From positions 1-34,897 of the forward strand of contig CALVYH010000002.1 in assembly GCA_944372115.1 (NCBI GenBank): DNA of 34,897 nucleotides, in the 5' to 3' direction. The notes below the pieces were generated by a model. The model worked only from the letters and a program-made list of their open reading frames with translations, was not told where the DNA came from and did not search any database. The position numbers were made by a program, and so were the translations under genes. Source of the stretch: an uncultured Bacilli bacterium. GTDB lineage: Bacteria > Bacillota_I > Bacilli_A > RFN20 > CAG-826. Positions 8,168-23,699 of this stretch are shown here, one piece after another. Each line of letters opens with the position of its first letter. Position 1 is the stretch's first letter.

Positions 8168-9679
8168 ATGTTCCATTCAGGGAAAAAAACATTTTCTGGA
8201 GATGTTCCTAAGCTTACAAAATGGCTTTATACGACATCTGGCATGTTTAGAGATGCTTCATATCAATTTATATCTCTATTTTTATTATCTTTTGTTCAGT
8301 TTTTCGCTTTAGGAAATGTTTCAATTGATGAATACATTCAAATGTATACAACAATTACAATAATTATAATTATTTTACGAATTTGGGATGGTTTAAATGA
8401 TCCGATAATGGGTTTTATCATTGAAAAATGTCATTTTAAGTGGGGAAAATATCGCCCTTGGATATTTATTGGCGCTATTACTAATTCAATTGTTACTATT
8501 TTAATGTTTTGGATTACACCAACAGGTTGGGCATTCGTCGCTTTCTTTGCTATTTTTTACTTTTTATGGGATCTTACATATACAATGAATGATATTGCTT
8601 TCTGGGCAGTGTTGCCTTCTTTATCTCAAAAAGAAGAAGTAAGGGCAAATTTAACTACACTTTTATCAATTTTTGTTTCTATTGGTTCATTTGCTGTTGG
8701 AGGAATAGTTCCTATTTTAGCAAGTGGAAATCAAGGCCCAACTTATAGATGGGTGGCTTTAGTTACTTCTATTCTTTTTGTTCTTTCTCAAACTATATTA
8801 GTTATTTTTATGAAAGAAAGAGAAATTGATGTAAGCGTTGAAAAAAATGATGAAAAAATAAAATTTAAAGAAATTTTCACTGTAATTATTAAAAATGATC
8901 AACTTAGATATACAATTATTGCAATTTTACTTTATTATACAGGTTCTTCAATTTTGGTTGGGGCTGGTTTAAATTATTTTTATTTTAATTTTGGCTATGA
9001 AAAAGGTGGTACATTGCAAACACTTTTTACAGTTGTTTATGCTGTTGCTACCTTACTTGGACAATGTTTATATCCATTATTTGTAAATAAATTAAAACTT
9101 TCTAAAATGAAGCTCTTTACTATTTGTTCATTTACAACATTAGCTGCCTACATATTACTTTTTTCATATGTTTTTTATACAAGTGAGGCAACTTTTGCTT
9201 TAGTTTGCGTTTATGGGTTCATTGCTTTCTTTGGTCAGACAATAATGAGTCTTATTCTTTATATTATGATTCAAGATTCGATTGATTATAACGAATATAA
9301 ATTTAATGAAAGAAGAGAATCTTCAACATTTGCTTTAAGAGCTTTTACCGCAAAAATTGGGAGTAGTTTACAGCAACTTTCTTTATATGCTTTCCTTTTT
9401 ATGGCAGGACTTTTTACAATTTCGAATGGAATTGCGACAGCTGAAAGAGAATTTATGGGGGACAAAGATTTAATTATCTCAGAAGTAAATTCATTAATGA
9501 GCGGAGTTACTAAAAATCAATTAATTATATTCCATATTGGATTTACTATTTTGCCATTTGTTTTATTCTTAGCAACATTTTTAATTATTCGTTTTAAATA
9601 TAAAATTACAGAAAAATCTCATCAAGAAATGATAGAAGAAATTGAAAGAAGAAAAGAGCAAAGTATTAATAATGAATAA
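8168..9679 (+). CDS. GPH-family sugar:cation symporter
   Basis: 503 residues with about twelve hydrophobic helices. Hallmarks of the glycoside-pentoside-hexuronide (GPH, melibiose-carrier-like) group of the MFS are RIWDGLNDPIMG (71-82) and KWGKYRPW (91-98) in the first cytoplasmic loops. There is no C-terminal EIIA-like domain, so PTS phosphorylation control of the LacS type is not expected. A strong AAGGGGGA (8153-8160) precedes the ATG. It begins a tight four-gene set of glycoside hydrolases that lack signal peptides, which implies import of intact oligosaccharides followed by cytoplasmic hydrolysis. The substrate is probably an alpha- or beta-galactoside or isomalto-type sugar (inference from context). 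Confidence 0.9.
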   Translation: MFHSGKKTFSGDVPKLTKWLYTTSGMFRDASYQFISLFLLSFVQFFALGNVSIDEYIQMYTTITIIIIILRIWDGLNDPIMGFIIEKCHFKWGKYRPWIFIGAITNSIVTILMFWITPTGWAFVAFFAIFYFLWDLTYTMNDIAFWAVLPSLSQKEEVRANLTTLLSIFVSIGSFAVGGIVPILASGNQGPTYRWVALVTSILFVLSQTILVIFMKEREIDVSVEKNDEKIKFKEIFTVIIKNDQLRYTIIAILLYYTGSSILVGAGLNYFYFNFGYEKGGTLQTLFTVVYAVATLLGQCLYPLFVNKLKLSKMKLFTICSFTTLAAYILLFSYVFYTSEATFALVCVYGFIAFFGQTIMSLILYIMIQDSIDYNEYKFNERRESSTFALRAFTAKIGSSLQQLSLYAFLFMAGLFTISNGIATAEREFMGDKDLIISEVNSLMSGVTKNQLIIFHIGFTILPFVLFLATFLIIRFKYKITEKSHQEMIEEIERRKEQSINNE

Positions 9680-9693
9680 AAGAAGGAATTATA

Positions 9694-11334
9694 ATGAAAA
9701 AACAAGTTTATAAAGAAAGAATAATTTATCAAATTTATCCTTTATCGTTTAAAGATGCTAATAATGATGGTTATGGCGATTTAAAAGGGATTATTGAAAA
9801 ATTAGATTATTTAAAAGATTTAGGAATTGGTATGATTTGGCTTTCGCCAATTTATGCTTCGCCTTTAAAAGATAACGGGTATGATATAAGTGATTATTAT
9901 AAAATTAATCCTCTTTTTGGAACGATGCAAGATTTTGATGATTTAATCGCTGAAGCTAAGAAAAGAGATATTAAAATTGTCATGGATTTAGTAATTAATC
10001 ATACTTCTGATCAACATCCACGGTTCCAAGAAGCACTTAAAAATAAAGATTCAAAATATAGAGATTACTATTATTTTAGAAAAGGTAACGGTAAAAAACC
10101 ACCAAACAACCGGAACAGCGCTTTTTCTGGTTCCTGTTGGGAAAAAGTTCCAAATGAAGACAATATGTATTATCTTCATCTTTTTACTAAAGAACAGCCT
10201 GATTTAAATTACCAAAATGAAGAGGTTATAAAAGAAGTAGAAAATATCTTAAGATTCTATTTAGACAAAGGTGTTTCTGGTTTTAGATGTGATGTTATTA
10301 ATCAAATTTATAAAACAAATCTTGAAAATGGAAAATTTTCTCTTTTTTCTAGAGGTAGGGAGCATTATGAAAATCAAGAAGGCAACTTCAAAATTTTAGA
10401 GAGATTTAGAAAAGAAGTTTTGGACAAATATGATGAAGCATTTTTAGTTGGCGAAACTAGTGCTTTAACTCCAAAAATTGGTCAAGAATATATAGATAGA
10501 AGAGCTTTAGATATGTTTTTCGAATTTGATCATGCTTTTTGTAAATCTTTTAAATTAATTCCTATTTTTAAAAAACCTTTTTATAAACCGAAAGATTTAT
10601 TTAAGCCTATATTTAAATGGCAAAAAGAAGTTTCATGGATAGGCGCTTATTTAGAGAATCATGATCAACTAAGGTCTGTTTCTAGATTTGGAGATGAAAA
10701 AGAGTTTTATAAAGAAAGTGCAAAAGCTTTGTCTATATTTTTGCTTTCTTTAAAAGGAACGATTTTTATTTATGAAGGTGAAGAAATTGGAACATTAAAT
10801 TATAAAAATCTGACTTATGAAGAAACGAATGATTGTATGGCTAAAAATGCTGTTGATAGTACTAGAAAAATTTTGCACGTTTCTAAAAATAGAGCGTTTA
10901 AGTGGGTAAATAAAACTGTAAATAGAGATCATGCGCGCGCTCCTTTTCAATGGGATGATAGCGTTAATGGCGGATTCAATGAAGGTCACACCCCTTGGTT
11001 AAAAATAAATGAATATTATAAAGAAATTAATGTAAAAAAAGAAAAAAACGAAGATAATTCGATTTTGAATTTCTATAAAAAAATGATTCGCTTAAGAAAT
11101 GAAAGTGAAACACTAAAATTTGGTGATTTTGAAGAAATAAAATCTAATAATTATGTTGCAAAATTTTTAAGGAAAACAAATAATGAGATTTTTTTAATCG
11201 TAGTAAATTTATCTAAAAAAACATTCAAGGACAAAAAACTTGACGAATCTAAGGAAATCATACTTTCTAATTATGAAAAGCATAATAAGAATGTATTAAA
11301 ACCATACGAAGCAATTATATACAAAATAAAATAA
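9694..11334 (+). CDS. GH13 alpha-glucosidase, oligo-1,6-glucosidase type
   Basis: 546 residues, the usual length for cytoplasmic GH13 alpha-glucosidases. Conserved regions are DLVINHTSDQH (98-108), QPDLN (168-172), GFRCDV with nucleophile Asp200, VGET with acid/base Glu254, and ENHDQ with Asp324. QPDLN in region V, and Val rather than Ala after the nucleophile, are features of alpha-1,6-active enzymes (GH13_31-like: oligo-1,6-glucosidase, dextran glucosidase, trehalose-6-phosphate hydrolase). No signal peptide is present, so it acts in the cytoplasm. It starts 14 bases after the symporter stop with an AGAAGGA ribosome binding site. With no PTS gene nearby, isomaltose or panose-type sugars are more likely than trehalose phosphate. 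Confidence 0.9.
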   Translation: MKKQVYKERIIYQIYPLSFKDANNDGYGDLKGIIEKLDYLKDLGIGMIWLSPIYASPLKDNGYDISDYYKINPLFGTMQDFDDLIAEAKKRDIKIVMDLVINHTSDQHPRFQEALKNKDSKYRDYYYFRKGNGKKPPNNRNSAFSGSCWEKVPNEDNMYYLHLFTKEQPDLNYQNEEVIKEVENILRFYLDKGVSGFRCDVINQIYKTNLENGKFSLFSRGREHYENQEGNFKILERFRKEVLDKYDEAFLVGETSALTPKIGQEYIDRRALDMFFEFDHAFCKSFKLIPIFKKPFYKPKDLFKPIFKWQKEVSWIGAYLENHDQLRSVSRFGDEKEFYKESAKALSIFLLSLKGTIFIYEGEEIGTLNYKNLTYEETNDCMAKNAVDSTRKILHVSKNRAFKWVNKTVNRDHARAPFQWDDSVNGGFNEGHTPWLKINEYYKEINVKKEKNEDNSILNFYKKMIRLRNESETLKFGDFEEIKSNNYVAKFLRKTNNEIFLIVVNLSKKTFKDKKLDESKEIILSNYEKHNKNVLKPYEAIIYKIK

Positions 11335-11349
11335 ATTTGAGGAGACTAT

Positions 11350-16610
<5,261 letters not shown>

Positions 16611-16645
16611 TTATTAATAAAAGGAATAAAGTAGAAAAAATAAAA

Positions 16646-19600
16646 ATGGAAGAAAATAAAAAATATCAAACGCCACTTACAATTTTAGTTAACGGTATGA
16701 ACGTATATTCTTACCTCCATTTTTATGAATCTTATAAACTTATTGAAAAAATTAAAATCACTAATTCATATTTTCTCTCTTTTTCTTCTCTTACTTTAAA
16801 AATTTTTACTTTAAATAATGAATATTTAAAAGTAGATGATATTCTTATTCCTTTTATTAAAGAAAAAGAAGAAATATTTTTAAGTGATTTTAATATTGAA
16901 TTTGATAATGAAAAATTAAAAAATATTGTTTTAGCTAAAGATATAAAAATATTTTTTGAAATAATTAATGAAAATAATGAAATATTAGCTAATAGTTTTT
17001 TTAATATTAAACTTATTTCCCCGTTTTTATTTTCATTATCTTTTTATGATTATCCTACCATTGCTTCTTTTATAACACCTAATAATAAATATATTAAAAA
17101 TTTAGCATATAATTCTAAAAATAGGTTAAAAGAAATATATAATTCTGATAATTTTTATAATTATCATAATTATAATTTAGAAGATATTTATAATGAAATA
17201 GAAATTATCTATAACGAATTTAAAAAACTAGATGTTTCTTTAATAAATTTACCCTCTAATTATTTAAATAATGGTATAAAGATAAGAAGAGATGAAGAGA
17301 TTTATTTTTCAAAAAGAGGAACTGAACTTGATTTATCTTTATTTTTAGCATCTATTTTAGAATATTTTTCATTTTTTCCTTTAATTATTTTTAATAAAAA
17401 TAACGTAATGGTAGGAATATGGACTACTTCATCTATTTCATATTCTCCTTTAATAACTTCAAAAGATGATATTTCTTTATTTTTATCAATAAATCGAATA
17501 ATTCCTATTTCAATAAACTCTATTTTTAATAAAAAAGCTAAATTAAAAGAAAATATTTTAGAAACTAAAGAATATTTATTAAAAGAAGATGATGTTTTAA
17601 TTTTAGATGTAAAAGCTTCTAGAAAAAATCATTATTACCCTTTAGAAGAAGATATTTTAAATAAAGAAAATATTGATAAAATCGCTTTTAATAAAGAAAG
17701 TTTATCTTTAAAAGACATCAATTTAAAAACTAGTGATTTAAAAAGCGAATTTTATAAGAATAAAGACCGTTTTTCTTATTGGGAAAGAAAATTATTAGAT
17801 TTATCTAAAAATAATAAGCTTATAAATATGAAAATTGGAACTAATAATTTTCAAATTTTAACGTCTTCAATTTATGATTTATCTTATTTATTAATGTCTA
17901 ATTTAGAAAATCGTTTTACTTTATTTTTTAAAAGCGATGATTCTATTCCCTCTTCTTCAAAAAAACATATTTTTGAAATTAAAAACGATTTAAAAATTTT
18001 AAATCGTTATAATGAATACATTTTAAAAAATAAGTTAGAAGTTTTATTAAATGAAAAAGAATATTTTACATCATTACCTTCTTTATATCGAAAAGTTAAA
18101 AATGAAGAAGAGGAAACCGGTTCAAATACACTTTTTATTGCTTTTGGAGTTGTCACGTGGAAAGAAAATTTTTCCTCAAAAACCGTATTTAATGCTCCAA
18201 TTTTACTTTTACCTATTGAAATAAAGAAAAATAAATCAAAACTTTACGAAATAAAAGCTCTTGATCAAGAACCATTTTTAAATACTTCTTTTTTAGCTTA
18301 TTTAAGAGATGAATTTTCTTTAGATTTAAACATTTCTTCTGAATTACCAAGAAAAAATGATAATTTAGATGTTATTGATTTAAATAAAATAATTTCTGAT
18401 TTTAAAAAGAATTTATTATCTTTAAAAGGTTTTAAAATAAGTGAGACCGCTTTTATTGGGCGTTTTTCTTTTTCTAAATATATAATGTGGAACGATATTA
18501 GAAATAGAAAAGATAAAATATCCAAAAATCCTATTATTAAATCATTTTTAAATGGAAAAAAAGAATGGGAAAGTCCAAAAAAATTCAATGCTTCAGATAT
18601 TGATAATTTTTTAAACTTAAAAAATATTGCAATACCTTTAAGTTCTGATTCGAGTCAAATTGAAGCGATAATCAATTCTTCAAATGGGGAATCTTTTGTT
18701 ATGATTGGGCCTCCAGGAACTGGAAAATCTCAAACTATAACAAATATCATTGTTAATGCTTTATATAATAATAAAAAAGTACTTTTCTGTAGTGAGAAAA
18801 AAGCCGCACTCGATGTAGTTTATTCACGCTTAAAAGAAGTAAAAATTGATCCTTTTTGTTTAGAATTACATTCAAATAAACAAGACAAAAAAGTAGTATT
18901 GTCTTCCTTAGAGAGAGCTTTAGATTTAGGAGAAATTGCTAAAAAGAAAGAATTTTTATCTTTAATTGACAACATAAATCATTTAAAAACTGATTTTAAA
19001 GAAATTATAAAAAAGGTTCATTTTAAGGATGATTATCCACTTTCTTTATATGATACTATTTTAAAATTTGAAAAATATAAAGACGAAAAGGGTGAAGAGA
19101 TTTATATTAATGACCAGTTTATAAATAATTTTACCAAAACAAAAGAAGACAATATTGATAATCTTTTTATAAAAGGTCAGTCTTATCAAAATTCATTTAA
19201 TGATTTTAAAGAAAATAACCCTTTCTTTATCGTTGAATTGAGAGATTATTCTTTAAAAACTAAAAATGATTTAAGTAGTCTATTAAACTTAACAATTGAA
19301 GAATCAAATAAATTTTTAATAAATTACGAAAAATTAAATAAATCATTAAAAATAGAAAGTTTAGATGACAAAATTATTTCTCAAATTTATAACCTTTTTG
19401 ACTATTTAAAAATAGAAGAAGTTTATCTTAATTTGTTAAAAGAAGATGGGTATCTTCTAAAACTTAAAAAAATGAAGGAAATGATTCTTTTGGAAAATAA
19501 TTATAAGAACGAATGGAAATCATTAAGTAAAATTTTTGATGAATCTATTGAAAAAATAGATTTTAACGAACTTTATTTAACTTTCCAAAATTCAAAAGGT

Positions 19601-22426
19601 CTTAATTTTTTAATACGTTTTTTCAAGCAAACTAAAATTTTAAAATTGTTAAAGAAAAAATCATTTAATCCAAAAGAAATAAATAAAAAGAATGTAGAAA
19701 AATACTTATTATTACTTAAAAATCACAATTTGAATAAACCTATAATAAATAAAAACTCGATTTTAATCGAGTCAATAATACCTTTAGATTATTTTAGGAA
19801 TGATAAAAATGACTACGCTAAAATTTTACATAAAATTGATGCAACAATTGACTTTTCTAAGATTGTTGAAAAGATTTCTTATGGGAAAATCGATACAAAA
19901 TTTTTTATTAAATATATAAATGAACTTTATGAAGAGCATGCTTCAAAAGAAATGATTAAAGAATATCAATCAAGTTATGAAAATATTAAAGATAATCTAG
20001 CTAAATTATCAACTAATTATAAATTTAACTTCATTAAATTTAAAAACGAAGAGAATATAATACGTCTTTTTGATAATCTCAAACAAATTTATAACAATAT
20101 TGATTTATTACAAGATTGGTGTGAACTATTAAATGTTTTTGACTGCTTTGATAATTATTCTTTAAAAAATATTAAAGAGGAATATTTTAAATGTTTCGAT
20201 TTTAATTCGATAAGCAAAAGATTTTATAAATGTTTATATAAAAAAATAATTGAGAAATTAATAAGCAAAAATCATTTAGAAAAATTTAATGGTGAAAAAT
20301 TAAATATAGAAAGAATAAGTTATCAGAAATTGGATACCACGTATAAAAAAGATGTAATTAATGAAGTTGTAGCTAAATTAAGCTCAAATTTACCTATTTA
20401 TTACAAAAATAGCATAAATTCCTCAGAAGTTGGCATATTAAAAAAAGCAATTAAAAGTAATGGAAGAGGTATGAGCTTAAGAAAAATTTTGTCTTTAATT
20501 AGTGAAACTCTTTTAAATATTACGCCTTGTGTTTTAGTATCCCCATTAAGCTGTGCGAAATATTTAGATCCAGAATTGTATCATTTTGATTTAGTAATTT
20601 TTGATGAGGCTTCACAAATTCCTACATCAAGTGCAATTGGAGTTATTTCAAGAGGTGATTCACTTGTTATTGCTGGCGATGATAAACAACTACCTCCTAC
20701 ATCTTTTTTTGATAAACAAGCAAGTGATGATGAAGACGAACTATTTATTTCAGATTTAGAATCGATTTTAGATGATGCGATAGCAGCTTCTTTTCCGATT
20801 AAAAAACTTTTATACCATTATAGAAGTAAAAATGAGTCTTTAATCGCTTTTTCAAACAATAAGTTTTATAACAACGAATTATATACTTTTCCTTCAATAG
20901 ACGATGTTAATTCGAAGGTTCATTTTAAATTTGTAAATGGAACATATGATTTAGGGAAAAGTGCAACAAATATTTTAGAAGCAAAAACAATTGTCTCAGA
21001 TTTAATTTTCAGAATAAAAAATGATCATTTCAATCATAGTTATGGCGTTATAACTTTTTCTATTCATCAAATGGAATTAATTCAAAGGATGTTAGAAGAA
21101 AATATTGAACAAGATAAAGAACTTTTTGATATAGTTTCTAATTTAAAAGAACCAATATTTGTTAAAAATCTTGAAAATGTTCAAGGCGATGAAAGAGATA
21201 TTATTTATCTTTCTATTTGTTATGGAAGAGATAAAAATGGTAGATTTGTCCAAAATTTTGGTCCGATAAATAATTTAGGTGGTTATAGAAGATTAAATGT
21301 TGCGATAACAAGAAGTCGTGAAGAAATGTATGTTTATTCTTCAATAACCTATAATGAAATAAATTTAAATAAAACTAATTCAGAAGGGGTTAAATATTTA
21401 AAAGAATTTTTAGAATACGCTCAATATGGGGTAAAAAGTTTAACTTCGCCACAATCATCTTATTTAATAAAGGAAGGAATAGAGAATTTTTTAGCCGAAG
21501 ATTTAAAAGAAAAAGGTTATGAAGTCATAACTCACTTAGGAACTTCAAAATTTAAAATTGATATAGCGATTGTTAATCCGAAAAATAAAAATAAATATCT
21601 TTTAGCGATAATTATGGATTCTTATTCATATATTTCTAATCCAACAGTTGAAGATAGAAACATCATTCAATTTAATAAGCTTACTTCTTTAGGACGGAGA
21701 GTTTTAATGGTTTGGACACTCGATTATTTCAATAATCGAACAAAAGTATTAAAAATTATCGATGAAGAGGTAAAAAAAGCGTTAGAAGAAAATTTTATTA
21801 ATACAACATCTATAGATATTGATTTTTCTTCAGTTTCTTTTGAAAAAGTAGATAAAAAGATTGATAGCTTCTTAAAACCTTATTTAATTTTTACTTTAAA
21901 GAATTTATATAATGAGAAACAATTTTTAAATCCTAAAAATAGAGAAAAAATTTATAAAATTATTAAAAATGTCATTGATGTTGAATATCCAATTTCTAAA
22001 TCAACACTAATTAAAAAAATATATTATTTATTCCAAATTAAAAGGAAAAATCGAGAAAATAGTGAGTTGATAAATTTTTTTATTTCTAAATTAAATAATC
22101 CAAACAATTATTCTTATTATGTTGATAATATATTTTATTTTAAAGATGGAATGGATGATTTTAAAATCTCGTTTTATAGGAAAGCTGATAATAGAAATAT
22201 CGAAGATATTGCTAAAGAAGAGATTGAAGTTTTAATTTTAGAGCTTTTAAAAAGAGATATTTCTATTGAAAAAGATTCTTTAAAAAAAGAAGTAGTTAAA
22301 AAATTAGGATTTAAATCTAAAACTAAAAAAATTGATGATTGTTTAGATTTTGTTATTAATTATATGATTAATGAGAAAAATGAGATAAAAATAAATAAGA
22401 ATAATTATATTGAGTTAAATTTATAA
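16646..22426 (+). CDS. Giant DUF4011-type SF1 helicase with C-terminal nuclease-like domain
   Basis: 1926 residues. A roughly 350-residue N-terminal region is followed by a DUF4011-like part beginning near RFSYWERKLLDLSKNNKLIN. The SF1 helicase core has Walker A GPPGTGKS (688-695), motif II DEAS (Asp1320/Glu1321), motif III GDDKQLPPTS, and motif VI VAITRSRE with Arg1556; a long coiled-coil-rich insert separates the two halves. Next comes a domain like REase_MTES_1575 (IDIAIV with Asp1639; YLLAIIMDS), where Ile1656 sits where homologues often have Glu, then a DUF3320-like tail. Such proteins occur in defence islands and as stand-alone genes. It begins 35 bases after lacZ with no terminator between and only a distant AAAAGGA (16619-16625), so it may be read from the sugar operon. 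Confidence 0.82.
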   Translation: MEENKKYQTPLTILVNGMNVYSYLHFYESYKLIEKIKITNSYFLSFSSLTLKIFTLNNEYLKVDDILIPFIKEKEEIFLSDFNIEFDNEKLKNIVLAKDIKIFFEIINENNEILANSFFNIKLISPFLFSLSFYDYPTIASFITPNNKYIKNLAYNSKNRLKEIYNSDNFYNYHNYNLEDIYNEIEIIYNEFKKLDVSLINLPSNYLNNGIKIRRDEEIYFSKRGTELDLSLFLASILEYFSFFPLIIFNKNNVMVGIWTTSSISYSPLITSKDDISLFLSINRIIPISINSIFNKKAKLKENILETKEYLLKEDDVLILDVKASRKNHYYPLEEDILNKENIDKIAFNKESLSLKDINLKTSDLKSEFYKNKDRFSYWERKLLDLSKNNKLINMKIGTNNFQILTSSIYDLSYLLMSNLENRFTLFFKSDDSIPSSSKKHIFEIKNDLKILNRYNEYILKNKLEVLLNEKEYFTSLPSLYRKVKNEEEETGSNTLFIAFGVVTWKENFSSKTVFNAPILLLPIEIKKNKSKLYEIKALDQEPFLNTSFLAYLRDEFSLDLNISSELPRKNDNLDVIDLNKIISDFKKNLLSLKGFKISETAFIGRFSFSKYIMWNDIRNRKDKISKNPIIKSFLNGKKEWESPKKFNASDIDNFLNLKNIAIPLSSDSSQIEAIINSSNGESFVMIGPPGTGKSQTITNIIVNALYNNKKVLFCSEKKAALDVVYSRLKEVKIDPFCLELHSNKQDKKVVLSSLERALDLGEIAKKKEFLSLIDNINHLKTDFKEIIKKVHFKDDYPLSLYDTILKFEKYKDEKGEEIYINDQFINNFTKTKEDNIDNLFIKGQSYQNSFNDFKENNPFFIVELRDYSLKTKNDLSSLLNLTIEESNKFLINYEKLNKSLKIESLDDKIISQIYNLFDYLKIEEVYLNLLKEDGYLLKLKKMKEMILLENNYKNEWKSLSKIFDESIEKIDFNELYLTFQNSKGLNFLIRFFKQTKILKLLKKKSFNPKEINKKNVEKYLLLLKNHNLNKPIINKNSILIESIIPLDYFRNDKNDYAKILHKIDATIDFSKIVEKISYGKIDTKFFIKYINELYEEHASKEMIKEYQSSYENIKDNLAKLSTNYKFNFIKFKNEENIIRLFDNLKQIYNNIDLLQDWCELLNVFDCFDNYSLKNIKEEYFKCFDFNSISKRFYKCLYKKIIEKLISKNHLEKFNGEKLNIERISYQKLDTTYKKDVINEVVAKLSSNLPIYYKNSINSSEVGILKKAIKSNGRGMSLRKILSLISETLLNITPCVLVSPLSCAKYLDPELYHFDLVIFDEASQIPTSSAIGVISRGDSLVIAGDDKQLPPTSFFDKQASDDEDELFISDLESILDDAIAASFPIKKLLYHYRSKNESLIAFSNNKFYNNELYTFPSIDDVNSKVHFKFVNGTYDLGKSATNILEAKTIVSDLIFRIKNDHFNHSYGVITFSIHQMELIQRMLEENIEQDKELFDIVSNLKEPIFVKNLENVQGDERDIIYLSICYGRDKNGRFVQNFGPINNLGGYRRLNVAITRSREEMYVYSSITYNEINLNKTNSEGVKYLKEFLEYAQYGVKSLTSPQSSYLIKEGIENFLAEDLKEKGYEVITHLGTSKFKIDIAIVNPKNKNKYLLAIIMDSYSYISNPTVEDRNIIQFNKLTSLGRRVLMVWTLDYFNNRTKVLKIIDEEVKKALEENFINTTSIDIDFSSVSFEKVDKKIDSFLKPYLIFTLKNLYNEKQFLNPKNREKIYKIIKNVIDVEYPISKSTLIKKIYYLFQIKRKNRENSELINFFISKLNNPNNYSYYVDNIFYFKDGMDDFKISFYRKADNRNIEDIAKEEIEVLILELLKRDISIEKDSLKKEVVKKLGFKSKTKKIDDCLDFVINYMINEKNEIKINKNNYIELNL

Positions 22427-22427
22427 T

Positions 22428-22460
22428 AAAAACCGCTAGATTTTTTCTCTAGCGGTTTTT
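22428..22460. terminator. Bidirectional intrinsic terminator between convergent genes
   Basis: A 13-bp perfect stem, AAAAACCGCTAGA (22428-22440) with TCTAGCGGTTTTT (22448-22460) and a 7-base loop, has A-run and T-run flanks on both sides. It sits between the convergent helicase and lipoprotein genes and would stop both. Confidence 0.93.
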
Positions 22461-22478
22461 ATTTATGTTAATAATTAA

Positions 22479-23477
22479 TTACCAAGAAAATACTTCTTCA
22501 AATCTTGCGTTTCCGCTTTGATCAACGATTTTTTTAAATACTAATAATGCTTCAGCTTCAACCCATCCACTTTCATTTTCGTATTCAACTACATAATATT
22601 TTTCGCCGTTTCTTTCAACGATTTCCATTTCATATTCAGTTTCGTTAACTTCATAAGAAACAGATTTTTTATTCCATTCGTTTTCAATTGAAATTGAATA
22701 ATCATCAACTCTTCTTCCGTTTTCAACGATTGTATATTTGAATTCATTTTCAGTTTCATTCCTTTCGCTTTCGCTTTCTTGCTCAACAAGAATATAAGAA
22801 TTAGCGCCAGTTTGAATTCTAAAATTTCTTTCTTCTTCAACTTCATCTCTATCGTTTTCATGGTGTGTTAAAGATGTGAATGAATAAAGAGTTGGATCAT
22901 TATTTAATAATGCGACACCTTCAAGTGATTGCATGAAGTTTTCGCCTCTTGTCCAAGAATTTGTAATGTTGAAATAAAGAGTAATGTTTGAATTTTCCAT
23001 TGTATTATCTTTATAACCAATTACTTCTTTGAATTGATATGTTTGGTTATTAATAACTTCATTAACTTCACTAATTGTTGAAGTGAAAGCTTGATCTTCC
23101 ATCATTAATAAATCTAATGTTGGGAGCATATCGATAATTTCTTGTTTTTCTTTATCAGTAATTGGACGATTTCTATCTCTAGTTCCAATTGAATTTAAAT
23201 TTAATGTTGATGAACTATGATTAAAGCTTAATAAGTTCATAGCTGTAACAGCTTGTAAATTTGATAAAGAATCGTTATTAATTTCATTAACTTCATCAAT
23301 TACTTGATCTCCATCCGGAGTTGTAGGATCTTCTTGAGGTGTATTTGGATTTGATGGCTCATTTGTTTCACCTGTTGGTGGAAGTGGGCTATTTGTATCT
23401 TTAGCACAGGAAGCCATTAATAATGCTCCACCGATTGCAATAGCTGGTAATAAGACAAATAATTTATTTTTTTTCAT
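22479..23477 (-). CDS. Acidic lipoprotein sharing motifs with the neighbouring anti-sigma-like protein
   Basis: 332 residues. A lipoprotein signal peptide (KKNK, then a hydrophobic stretch 6-20) ends in MASC with Cys24 as the lipidated residue. A Pro/Thr/Asn-rich linker (28-56) is followed by a Glu/Asn-rich, probably beta-rich domain. Its motifs DRNR (101-104), LEGV (185-188), VEQE (231-234) and EYENESG (298-304) recur in the same order in the outer part of the protein encoded at 23700-24842, so the two domains look paralogous. A good AGGAGGA lies before the ATG. Its promoter matches that of the ECF sigma gene. A role as a sensor, decoy or target protein in the same envelope response is inference; the function is unknown. 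Confidence 0.82.
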   Translation of the reverse strand: MKKNKLFVLLPAIAIGGALLMASCAKDTNSPLPPTGETNEPSNPNTPQEDPTTPDGDQVIDEVNEINNDSLSNLQAVTAMNLLSFNHSSSTLNLNSIGTRDRNRPITDKEKQEIIDMLPTLDLLMMEDQAFTSTISEVNEVINNQTYQFKEVIGYKDNTMENSNITLYFNITNSWTRGENFMQSLEGVALLNNDPTLYSFTSLTHHENDRDEVEEERNFRIQTGANSYILVEQESESERNETENEFKYTIVENGRRVDDYSISIENEWNKKSVSYEVNETEYEMEIVERNGEKYYVVEYENESGWVEAEALLVFKKIVDQSGNARFEEVFSW

Positions 23478-23523
23478 GTTATAATTCCTCCTAAAATTAA
23501 TTGTTCTTTTTTGTTTTGATACT

Positions 23524-23555
23524 ATAAAAACGAATGAGATAGTTAAATTATTGGA
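23524..23555 (-). promoter_or_regulatory. Putative ECF-sigma promoter of the lipoprotein gene
   Basis: On the minus strand, TCCAATAA (23548-23555), 14 bases, then TCGTTTTTAT (23524-23533). The same two blocks at exactly the same spacing precede the ECF sigma gene (25368-25399). The CGT core of the downstream block and the AA-rich upstream block are compatible with an ECF -10/-35 pair. The leader to the ATG is about 40 bases and includes the ribosome binding site. Confidence 0.65.
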
Positions 23556-23626
23556 AAAATTTTTAAAAATTTTTAAATTATTTAAAAAATGTGATAATTA
23601 TCGAATTTTTTATATTAAAAATATTT

Positions 23627-23673
23627 ATAAAAAAATAAAAAGCATCGAATTTTTTAATTTATTTCGATGCTTT
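23627..23673 (-). terminator. Intrinsic terminator after the anti-sigma gene
   Basis: The 11-bp perfect stem AAAGCATCGAA (23639-23649) / TTCGATGCTTT (23663-23673) has a 13-base AT loop. Read on the minus strand it is followed by TTTTATTTTTTT. It separates the sigma/anti-sigma unit from the lipoprotein gene, which therefore needs its own promoter. Confidence 0.85.
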
Positions 23674-23699
23674 AATTGAATATTTAAACGAATTATTTA

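Noticed and set aside
18155..18160. Further CACGTG hexamers inside coding sequence (also near 32608)
   Set aside because: They lack the flanking T4/A4 symmetry and lie inside genes.
22589..22861. Open minus-strand frame inside the lipoprotein gene, and similar short frames at 7389, 10795, 14222, 18298, 29083 and 32933
   Set aside because: They are out-of-frame shadows of well-supported genes, without ribosome binding sites or recognisable domains.
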